Assembly: GCA_905250115.1 (NCBI GenBank)
Contig: CAJNOI010000075.1
Span: 356,218 to 420,217, forward strand
Length of the DNA stretch: 64,000 nt
Reading direction: 5' to 3'
Origin: Adineta steineri
Lineage: Eukaryota > Rotifera > Eurotatoria > Adinetida > Adinetidae
Shown here: in pieces, positions 23,860 through 33,210 of the stretch
Numbering within the stretch: position 1 is the first letter of the stretch
How the letters are laid out: every line of letters begins with the position of its first letter
Notes under the pieces: generated by a model
The model's input: the letters and a program-made list of their open reading frames with translations, nothing else
Told to the model about the DNA's origin: nothing
Databases searched by the model: none
Made by a program: the position numbers and the translations under genes

Positions 23860-25013
23860 ATGTCATCGAACGTTACTGATTTAGCAAAACAAATTTCTGG
23901 AATAATTACTACCGATATTGGCTTATTTATATTAACAACTGGTTTACTGGGTAATATACTTAACATTATTGTTTTTTTATCTTTGAAAACATTTCGAGAA
24001 ACTTCATGTGCATTTTATTTAACATCAGCTTCATTTGCAAATTTAATTCAATTAGTTGCTACTTTACTTTCACGTATTCTAATTACTGGTTATAATATTG
24101 ATTTAACTCAAACATCTTTATTTCTATGCAAACTACGTCCATATGTAGCAACTATAGCTCCACTTATGTCTATATCTTCGATGTGTTTTGCAACAATTGA
24201 TCAATTTACTTCATTGAGTGTTCGTTGGCGTCATTTTAATCAACGATATATAGCTGCATATTTAACAATAATTACTTTAATTTTTTGGTGTTTAGTCAAT
24301 ATTCCTGTGATTATTTATAATAATATAACTATGGCTTCTACTAATCCTGTAACATGGGCATGTTCAATTACAAATGCAAATTTTAGTCTTTATTACAATC
24401 GATTTTATATATCATTTCTACTTGGATTTCTTCAACTTATTATTCGAATTATTTTTGGTCTTATGGCTTTTATAAATGTGCGTAGTTTAAGAAATAATCA
24501 AGTGCCTATTATTCGTTTAGAACGAGATAAACAAATAACATCGATGGTTTGAAAATAAAATCTTTTTTTTTCTCGAAATTTTACAACAACTTTTTTTAAT
24601 TTTAGGTTTTAATTCAGACACTTGTTGACGTTATCATATCTTTGCCATTTTTTATCTATATTACGTATAGATCTTATACAACAATTAAAGATGCAAATGA
24701 TTATTTTGTTTTTTTAGTTGTTCTATCAACAACAAATATATTATATTATGCTACATTTTCAGTAAGTAGAAAATAATAAATGAACTTATTAGATCAAAAT
24801 TATATATATGTATTTTTTGTTTAGCTTGGATTCTATATTTATTTTTGTTCATCATCTCGCTTTCGAAAACAAATCATATATGTTCTTGTTGGTATTCATT
24901 TGAAATATTGCTGCAGAATTAATGTTCAAGAACGTAATAATAATCAAATTATTCCACAATTAACCACAAATAAACCAGCTCTATCGATGAATAATATTCA
25001 TACAGCTCAATAA
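23860..25013 (+). CDS. Rhodopsin-like GPCR, second of a tandem pair
   Basis: Exons 23860-24546, 24606-24761 and 24825-25013 give 343 residues. Intron positions and phases (both 0) equal those of the gene at 22148, and the sequences align throughout (LLGNILNI, ITGYNID, FLGFLQLIIRIIFGL), so the two arose by tandem duplication. GN in TM1 and paired extracellular cysteines are kept; the DRY region reads IDQF. The C-terminal tail differs and is short. Intergenic distance is about 580 bp. Confidence 0.85.
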
Positions 25014-25325
25014 GTGTTATCAAATTCTTTCTATGTTTAAAAGGTTGTATCTAAATTATATAAAATATTGTTTGTATTGTCTATCATATGTTATAACCAT
25101 TTTCTTTGTACTGTTTCATTATTATTCATCCAAAATAAATTTATCTATAGCGTATCTAAATTATATTTTTTACGAGTAGTCTAATATCGTGAACACCAAT
25201 ATATTCACTTAGCTGAAGCAATCTATACAGCGTGGCTGAGTTAACTATCTGTTCTTGTTCAGACACTCTTAACCATAAAAATAAGACTGAAAAAAAAATA
25301 CTCATTCACATTATATATTATCTTC

Positions 25326-25533
25326 TCACCAAAATCCATCAAACATATACATTAACGCCATCTTTCTGAACGAAACTAACAATTCGTTATTGAAATTACC
25401 ACTAGTCAATTCTTTTAAAGAGAAGATAATTGTACCATTCTCTCTCCAAATACTGTTATCAAAGCATACAAAATTACTTTCGGTAGCACCACATAACATA
25501 ATATAAGAGTCTTGATAAAACCTTGACAAAAGC
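25326..25533. repeat. 5' flank of the LRR paralogues, copy 1
   Basis: About 200 bp matching 46600-46800, so the duplication includes upstream DNA. A minus-strand ORF in this copy (25326-25541) is interrupted in the other copy and is probably not a gene. Confidence 0.7.
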
Positions 25534-26272
25534 ATGTGCACATTTCTTACATTACCAGTAGAGCTCGTTTATAGAATTCTGGACCATGAAACCAATTTTA
25601 CTTTGTTGTGCTCAATGTAAAATGTCTGTCAACGATTCAATCAAATCCTTGACAGTTATCCGCGATATCAAGTAAGAGTCTACAATCATGCCTGCACCCA
25701 TACCCCACTTAAACTATCTCATACGCACATGTACATTTTTACACACAGTCACTCACCACACTTATTCTCAGTAACAATCAAATCACAGAGAAGGGAGCAC
25801 AACATCTTGCTGATGCATTAAAAAACAACACGGTAAATCACATCCACTCTTCAACTGTCTCATACAAATAGTTATGCTTTTTCACACAGACACTCACTAC
25901 AGTTGATCTCACATTCAATCAAACGGAGACAAGGGAGCACAACATCTTGCTGATTCATTAAGAAACAACGCAGTAAATCTCATGCTCTCTTCAACTACCT
26001 CATACAAACACTTACACTTTTTCACACAGACGTTGACCAAACTTAACCTCGGTAGTAACCGAATTGGAGACAAAGGGGCAGAACATCTTGCTGATTCGTT
26101 AGAAAACAACACAGTAAATCTCTTTTTCTCTTCAACTGTCTCATACACACATTTACACTTTTTCATACAGACACTCGTCGAACTTGATCTCGATAACTAT
26201 CTAATTGAAGAGAAAGTTCGAGATCGTTTGAAGGAACTTATTCAGAAGAATTGGCAAATTCGTAAATGTTAG
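25534..26272 (+). pseudogene. Broken F-box-like/LRR gene, short paralogue of the 46805 gene
   Basis: Exon equivalents are 25534-25671 (F-box-like), 25749-25832, 25890-25972, 26030-26113 and 26171-26272. They match exon for exon the gene at 46805-48672 but with only four LRR exons instead of twelve. Codon 29 of the first exon is TAA at 25618-25620 where the paralogue has CAA. The LRR exon at 25890 is 83 bp rather than 84, having lost one T in the conserved ATCGG, which shifts the frame. Splice sites remain intact. It could only work from an internal start. Confidence 0.8.
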
Positions 26273-26429
26273 TCATGAAGATACTATCATGTCGAACTAG
26301 AAGAATGTGTTTATCGTCTCATTAGGATTTTGTCACATCGTCGATTTAAAAATGACAATAAAGTTGTTGGATTGTTTTGAAATTATGTTTACTGAAGTGT
26401 GGATCTTCTTCTATATTTTTAACTCTAAA

Positions 26430-27610
26430 AAGATCATAATATATTGGTTCTTGTTTAAACTGTGCTCTGCACTGAGGGAGATGTGATAGTATAATTTCAA
26501 AGTGTTATTTGTGATTGTGCACTGTATTGTTTTTCATTAGCCGATCTCACATCGATCTCACATTGTTACCATTTATTGCATGTTAATGAAATGGAACGAA
26601 CTAACTTAAAAGATGATTGTTAGTTTAATCAAGAGAATAGTGATTAGTAGATATCATGTAGAATAAGATGAAAAGAAAAAAGTTATTCAGTGTATGTTGT
26701 CATGTTAGTTGCTCAGCTGATGCTGGTTTTACCTAATTTTGAATGACATAGTATTTTTAAGAAAATCAAAGAACTGTTCGAGAACTAACTGATTTATTTA
26801 AAGTTTCTTTTGAAACCTGATCGAGAAAGCATCTGGTTCAGCTTTTGATTCATGACATATTTGATAGAAGATTAAGGAAAACTTCGAGTGTTGGTATTTT
26901 TGATGGTGAACTAACGATGTTCTGGATGAATATTATTTATGCATTTATTTATGAGTCGATGAAATCTATGACAATCTTTTGTTTTCTCTGCAAGTTTGTA
27001 TGCAACGCTATTAATGACAGTTAATGTCAAAAACATATCATAAACACAGATTTTAAGTACAAGAATGATAATATAGCATTTAAAGTCTATTGAACAAGAA
27101 GAAATGTTTCAATGCTTACTAATATATATATACATATATATATCTGATGACTGGTTGATTGATGTCATCTTCAGTATATTAACTGACAAAAGAGAAAACT
27201 TCGAACGTATATTTTTATGAAAATCAACTCATCAAAGTATATATTTACTGTAAAAGTTATTTTTACCAGTGTCTCGAACAATATTCAGTATGATAGTTGA
27301 CTGTATTTGTGTTTCAAGATAAATGTATCTACACTATGTACAAAATATCAGAACCATGCAAATGAAAATCTACTTCAATGCTTTTTTTGATTGATTTGAA
27401 ACAGCAAGCATTTATTTATATTTATTCTTCTGACTGTTACATATGTTTTAAATAAATAATATCAACGATATTTACTCGATATGTCAGAAAAGAACCATAG
27501 AAGTCATATGCTTAAAGTATAATGACAACAAACAATAACAAAATATTAATATTCATTATACCATTCTCAGAAATTCCAATCGATTATTTGTGAATAATAA
27601 TGACTAAATA
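26430..27610. repeat. 3' flank block of the LRR paralogues, copy 1
   Basis: About 1.2 kb of non-coding DNA following the pseudogene and matching 45190-46432 along its length, and 48838-49145 in its first part. Landmarks are ttcttgtttaa near the start and ttgtgaataataatgacta at the end. The stretch 27611-28141 holds nothing I recognise. Confidence 0.85.
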
Positions 27611-28141
27611 AAGAATACTGAAGTCAAATGTACTTGACAGAAAATATTTCAACATACAATTTTAAATAGTTACTAATCCAATACTTTTTTGTGGGAATCA
27701 TATGCCTCACAATTATTCATCACCAAATGATTACAAATTGTATGAAGAAGCATTGCTACAAGTTCTCTTATTAGACAAAAGCATCTAACATTCATGGACA
27801 GCAATGTAAAACAGTATTTCCAGCCAGCGGGCTGATACTAGTTGAATTTTATAGAGATTTAATCGATTTTTGATAATTGCAAGAACTCTATCAATGAACT
27901 ATTTATATAAAGACTAGATTTACATTTCAAAATACAAGAATGAGCATATATCGCTATTGATTTCAAAAATATTTCTAAACTAACTGTCAATCTAAAATCA
28001 TCCAATATTTCTGATGTTATAAAATGCAAAAAAAACATTTTCTTGAATAATATAAGTACAAATAAATTATGAAAAATACACATTGAAAAGAACAAACATT
28101 ATTTTTATCATTAATTCATTCATTCATTCAGTTTATTAATT

Positions 28142-29477
28142 TTAAAATGTTAAAGTAAATCTTTTCCATGTTATTTTATCAACAACAAGTACATCGGAAT
28201 TATTTCCTTGACAAAAGATTATAATACGTTCAGCCATAACATGTTTTCCTTGTTCAATCTAAAAATTAAAACATTTATATTCAACATTCTTACATCATTA
28301 AATATAATTTTATTTGAATTTAAAAATCGAATAATATTTAATGTTGGAAATAAAAACCGTATTTGTAATACTTTGATAAAATACATAAATGTATATGTAA
28401 AGTATTAGCCATCCTTTCGAAATGCCAATTACATGTATAAGGTGATTGTATAAGATCACTGAAATGATTTTGAATTTTGTCATTGAAAAAATATTGCCAA
28501 CCAACAGGTAAACGAAGGTGTTTATTCTATTTAGCAAACATGAATAAAATACAAATTTTATCTTTTTTTCATTGATCTTTGTAAATGTATATGATTAGAT
28601 ATAAAAAATCAAGATTATTGAGAAGTTAAAAGAGACAATATCATTTTATCATTATTTCGCTGAAATATTTTACTCTGTTATAATATGATTACGGTCAAAC
28701 AACAGTAAATAAAGTGAATCAAATACTAACTGAAGTAGTAGTTTTATAAGGAATATGCATCGGTAATTGGGTTCGAATATCAGCAATTAATTAATTTAAA
28801 CCCGATCGAAATATGTTTTATTGTTATTAATGAAGATTCCATTGATTTTGACTGTACTATTATCAATTATACAACAAATAAGATTTAAATATAAATCAGT
28901 GAAATTTTTAAAAAATATATTTTACTCTTCATCATTTTGTATGTCATTGATTTCAAATATTGTTGATGCTAAATAATCAAGACAAAGTTCAATAGTTAAA
29001 CACTAAATAGATATGTATATAAATAAAAGATTTTTTATGATATATTTTGATTCAATCTACTACATTATTTGTTCTTGATTGATTCTGTCACAAAAAACAA
29101 CGATCATGAATTTCACTAAGATCTATCTTTAGTTTTATAGTTTTACCCATCAATATTGGTAAATCAAATTCTGTAATTTTAATACATTCTAAAAATAATT
29201 CAAATAAAGATTAATTGCTTAGTTTTATACAGATATAAACCTGTCATATTAAAACCATATGTAAAAACTTGAATTTCTAGATTATTGATATCACATTCTG
29301 ATGATGAGTTGATTAAGCCAAGTGTTACGAACAACCTATAAACTAATAAATGCAATTAAATTCACTCAATATTTTTCATACGTACTCTTCTCCTCGATGA
29401 ACTTGTGCATTGTGTGCTATTAATTTATGAGTAAAATCTACTTGAATATCATTAATCAAAACATATTCAACATTAAG
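28142..29477 (-). pseudogene. Remnant of an unrecognised multi-exon gene, 5' end missing
   Basis: Protein-like exon pieces with plausible splice sites read on the minus strand. The first, about 29394-29477, encodes LNVEYVLINDIQVDF and on to HRGEE. The next, about 29247-29337, encodes LFVTLGLINSSSECD and joins it in phase. Others lie near 29105-29190, 28925-29002 and 28400-28530, and a last one (28142-28258) ends with a stop. The composition suggests beta-sandwich domains. No donor fits the required phase after the 29105-29190 piece or the 28400-28530 piece, and the first piece begins directly at the telomere-like hairpin 29481-29527 with no upstream exon. I therefore think it is a truncated relic. 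Family not identified; I considered trafficking-complex subunits without support. Confidence 0.5.
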
Positions 29478-29480
29478 GAT

Positions 29481-29527
29481 AGAGGATGTGGGTGTTGATA
29501 TCATGCTCTGTCCACACCCACACCCTT
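29481..29527. repeat. Telomere-like hairpin 11, at the broken end of the gene remnant
   Basis: gaggatgtgggtgttg faces ccacacccacaccct with about 18 bp between. Coding similarity of the neighbouring remnant stops here. Confidence 0.65.
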
Positions 29528-30302
29528 TCCGTAGTTGCCGACTTTTTTTTGAGTAATTTTTGGTGACACTACTTTTAATATTTTTGAATAGTTGGCAAAT
29601 TCCTGTCGATAGCATTTAATGACTCAAAATAATGTAAAAGAAATTTTAGTAATATCGAAAATTTCCTTTTTTAGAAAATTTGAATACAGCTGTAAAACAA
29701 AGGAGTACTTTTCTTGAAAATGCGTACATATGGGTACAATATGGATTTTGGACTTCCGTTTAACTCAGAGTTTTGTGACTCAGTTCAGGTGACTGAAGAT
29801 TGTATCTATAAAGGAAGAGACTACTAAAGCATATCCTTCACTTTAATTGCAAATGATTTATTCGTGACTTTTAGACCCTGTTTTTCAATGCACCCACGTA
29901 ATTCGTTATGAGAACGTGATTTTTCCTCTTTTTATTTCATTACCACATTGAAAGTTACCTTGCTGAGTCATTTTTTCACTATATATTAAAGGTGCTTACT
30001 CTTCCTCTCCTTACATTCAATTAAGGTACGTAAATTTTTGATGCGTGACATAACTGTATAACATGATCCGACAAAATGATTTTTAGGTATTTAAATTGAG
30101 AGATTCGATGATACAGATTGGAAAGTGAAGGTAATACTACAATAAAAGCTATTGACGCAATCTCTGTGAGATTAAAATGCAAAACGCGATAGATCTGCTG
30201 TTATTGTAAAAGTGACAATGTAGACATCTCTTACGAGATGAAGTTTCTGGTGTTTGATCATTCGCATATTCACATTAACTCTTTTAATTCTTTGTGTAAG
30301 TC

Positions 30303-30590
30303 TCACTGTGCCTTGAGTGTGAATATTAGAACATTCCGATCAGAAGGTGCATGCGTTGAATCCAATAATACTTCACGAATCGAAACAAATCCTTTCTCAC
30401 TAAAGGTTTTCTGAATGCTCGGAAAGGTCCATTTATCTACAGGAGCCTTAATAGTTCTAAAAAAATTCAACATATCAAGATGTTCTTTAACAATTCTACT
30501 TTCAGATAGTAATTATTCAAGCAAACGAATATGTTTCGTCTCGTACGTAATTGTATAGCCAAACATTTGATTATAACCAACAACAAATAC
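30303..30590 (-). pseudogene. Fragment of an unrecognised protein, antisense to the CqsA-like gene's upstream region
   Basis: The minus strand reads about 95 residues of protein-like sequence (GYNQMFGYTITYETKHIRLL, then ESRIVKEHLDMLNFFRTIK, ending VLIFTLKAQ and a TGA at 30303-30305) with one in-frame TAA after HIRLLE. No upstream exon is evident. It overlaps the candidate leader exon 30531-30603 of the neighbouring gene on the other strand. I do not recognise the family. The 29528-30302 stretch otherwise shows nothing. Confidence 0.4.
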
Positions 30591-30852
30591 CGATCACATT
30601 TAAGTAAGTCATAAAACACAGCTTAACTAGTTCGTTTGCATCTTTTTCACTATATCACTACAATCCAGGTTGACCTAGTAAGAAATGACATAATTTGAAG
30701 TGAATCGAGTAATTTTGTTAAAGCAAAAAGATACACAATAGTCTGTTTTTATATTGCTTATCCATGCAACATGTTATTCATCGTTGTTATTGTTCTCGTA
30801 TTTTTCAGGAGGAACAGTTTCCAACATACTATCATCCACAGCGTTATCAACC

Positions 30853-32160
30853 ATGTCTCTTAGTCATACACCAAAGATGAATTCTACAAGAGAACAATTT
30901 CTTCAGGATATGCAGAAATATTTTGAATCATCCACCACAGGCAAAGGTATCATAGATCTACTTGCATCAACACGGCCGAATTGCATTGATATCTACCTTG
31001 ACAATAATGACTATTTACATTTGTCGTTTGATCCACGATTAATTGCTGATGATGTGTATCAATATAATATGAATAACGTGATTTCGAAGACTGAAAAAGT
31101 CTCGTGTCAAAGTCTATTGGATGAGAAACAGCAATTGTTAATCCCAAGACAAGGATCCGACAACATAATGTCAGGATTGTTTTTACAAGAAGCCTCTTGT
31201 CAATATCAAGTGTCTGACTTACTAGCTGAGCAAATACTTGGAAAAGAAAGTGTTTATTTAACTCAAAGTGGATATGTAGCTAATTATGGTCTACTTCAAG
31301 CATTGGTTATTCCTGCGAAGACCCACATCTATATTGATACTGCTGCTCATGAGTCACTTTGGCAAGGCGCTAGTCGTGGTATTATTCACAAAATTAAACA
31401 TAATTCTTTAGATGATCTAGAAGAAAATCTTCGCAAATTTGGAAGTGGAATTATTGTCGTTGACTCTCTTTACTCAGGAAAAGGTTCTATTGCTGATCTG
31501 ATTGAACTTTGTAATCTCAAGGAACAATATAATTGCATGTTGATAGTCGATGAATCTCATTCAATTGGATTGTATGGGCAGCACGGTTGCGGTCTTGCAT
31601 CATTGGGAAATGTAACAGATCGTATTGACTTTATCACGGGTAGTCTAGCTAAAGCGTATTGTGTTCGTGCTGGATTCATTGCTGGTCGAACTCAGGAAAT
31701 ATTGTATGTGAGAGAAAAATCATCAGCTGCAATATTTAGCAGTGCACTTATGAATTGGGATATACAACGTCTTCAACGTGCTATCAATATAATTTACAAT
31801 GCAGATGAAGAAAGACAAAGATTAATGCACATTGCAACAACCGTACGTCATGCTGCAGTGACATTAAAATTTGATGTCGAACAAACACCACTGCCAAGTC
31901 CCATTCTGTGTTTGAATGGTGGACCGAATTTGTTCTCAAAAAAACTTCAGAGTTATTTCGAAAATGCTGGAGTATCTGGTGCTATATTCATAGCACCTGC
32001 GACGCCCCTGAATGGATCTATGTTGAGATTAACATTCCATGCTGGCTTGTCTGATGAAGATGTCTCACGAATCATCAATACACTCGAATTCATTGCTCAA
32101 CATCATCGCTCTGATCTTCCATATACATTTTTAAAGCGTTCAACTACACTTCTGAACTAA
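30853..32160 (+). CDS. CqsA/LqsA-like alpha-oxoamine synthase (PLP-dependent quorum-signal synthase family)
   Basis: 435 residues from the Met at 30853. The family condenses an acyl-CoA with an amino acid on pyridoxal phosphate; CqsA itself makes the Vibrio autoinducer CAI-1 precursor. Strings recalled from Vibrio cholerae CqsA recur here: QSG..AN.GLLQ, YID..AH.SLW.GA, GIIVVDS.YS, VDESHS.G..G, SLAK followed by RAG, and PATPLNGSMLRLT. SLAK carries the Schiff-base lysine (residue 267; AAA at 31651-31653), and the Asp of VDESHS is the PLP-pyridine partner. ALAS, KBL and serine palmitoyltransferase have T.SKA.G instead, so those eukaryotic relatives fit worse. The coding part is intron-free. A possible upstream exon 30531-30603 (GT-AG intron, phase 1) would add an Arg-rich, mitochondrial-type leader, giving 474 residues. 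Probably bacterial in origin. Confidence 0.85.
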   Translation: MSLSHTPKMNSTREQFLQDMQKYFESSTTGKGIIDLLASTRPNCIDIYLDNNDYLHLSFDPRLIADDVYQYNMNNVISKTEKVSCQSLLDEKQQLLIPRQGSDNIMSGLFLQEASCQYQVSDLLAEQILGKESVYLTQSGYVANYGLLQALVIPAKTHIYIDTAAHESLWQGASRGIIHKIKHNSLDDLEENLRKFGSGIIVVDSLYSGKGSIADLIELCNLKEQYNCMLIVDESHSIGLYGQHGCGLASLGNVTDRIDFITGSLAKAYCVRAGFIAGRTQEILYVREKSSAAIFSSALMNWDIQRLQRAINIIYNADEERQRLMHIATTVRHAAVTLKFDVEQTPLPSPILCLNGGPNLFSKKLQSYFENAGVSGAIFIAPATPLNGSMLRLTFHAGLSDEDVSRIINTLEFIAQHHRSDLPYTFLKRSTTLLN

Positions 32161-32369
32161 GAAATTAATCTCGAAATATTTCTTTTTTGTTTGAATTGTA
32201 AAGTGTAATCTTGAATAAATGCCATATTATATTATGATAAAAAGCCTACTTGCTTTCTTTCTCTCATCGTAACTATTAACTCTCATGTTCACTGTCATCG
32301 TTATCATATCATCCATTGAATCCTTAAGAGTTTTCCAAGGCACTATGAGTTCATTAATTTTAATGTGCT

Positions 32370-32416
32370 AAGGATGTGGGTGCAAGATAAAGACAACACA
32401 TCCACATCCACACTCA
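32370..32416. repeat. Telomere-like hairpin 12
   Basis: aggatgtgggtg faces acacatccacatccacactc. Confidence 0.6.
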
Positions 32417-32638
32417 AATATAGTTATCTAACGATAATTCTATACAAGCATTTAATGTAATGTCCTCATTAGCTTAATCAAAGTTATACTTACTAAGAAT
32501 GATTGAGAAAATGATCTATACTAAATAATTGATAATAATATTACTAACTGATCGGAGCTTACTTAAATGATTGGTTTGAGAGATTTTTAGTTCAAGAGAT
32601 AAAACTGCACATAATTATTTCAAACTCGGTATATTGGC

Positions 32639-32693
32639 AGGATGTGAGTGCGGTCGTCGATATTCGATGCATCTAACACTTACACCCACCCTC
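32639..32693. repeat. Telomere-like hairpin 13
   Basis: ggatgtgagtgcgg faces cacttacacccaccctc, with a small perfect palindrome tcgatattcga between. The remainder of 32161-33066 shows no gene. Confidence 0.5.
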
Positions 32694-33066
32694 ATTGACA
32701 ACGTCATCATCTTTATTTGTGTACCATTCTCGTAGAATTCTTCCAGTCAAACTAGATATTGTGTCACTTATATAGAAACCAACTAGTATTACATATATTT
32801 TTGCTGTATCTCTGTCTTTATTAGATTTAGATTGGCTTTTTCCACCAAATTCTATGATTATTCATTATATGATATTTCATCAATGTGACTGTTTTTCGTT
32901 CTTTTGATTTCATTATCTTGTCCTACTATATAGATTTCTAATCAATATTTAACTTTAATCACAAAATACAAGAATGATTCAGATTAAGATAAATGTAGTG
33001 TATTTTTGTAATGATGAACAAGTAAATAATAAAAAGCAATTATATAAGATATTGAAAGCATTGAGC

Positions 33067-33210
33067 GAAAAATGAGAACATCAAGCGACAAAAAAAAATG
33101 CGAATTACGATCTCTCTCTCATGTACATGTACTGAGAAAAATGAGAACATCAAGCGACAAAAAAAAATGCGAATTACGATCTCTCTCTCATGTACATGTA
33201 CTGAGAAAAA
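33067..33210. repeat. Two-copy 69-bp direct repeat overlapping a gene's 3' end
   Basis: Units start at 33067 and 33136 and are essentially identical; a third begins (gaaaaatg) inside the last codons of the FG-GAP gene. The second unit contains that gene's stop codon (33188-33190). Confidence 0.9.

Noticed and set aside
25326-25541. Minus-strand 71-residue ORF upstream of the LRR pseudogene
   Set aside because: The matching region at 46600-46800 has an in-frame stop and no splice structure, so conservation of a protein is unlikely.
25915-26166. Minus-strand ORF with repeated Cys-Lys motifs
   Set aside because: Antisense of the LRR exon-intron repeats.
30853-32160. Serine palmitoyltransferase, ALAS or KBL as the identity of the PLP enzyme
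   Set aside because: These have a T.SKA.G active-site context and different flanking blocks; SLAK...RAG and GIIVVDS.YS fit CqsA-type enzymes better.
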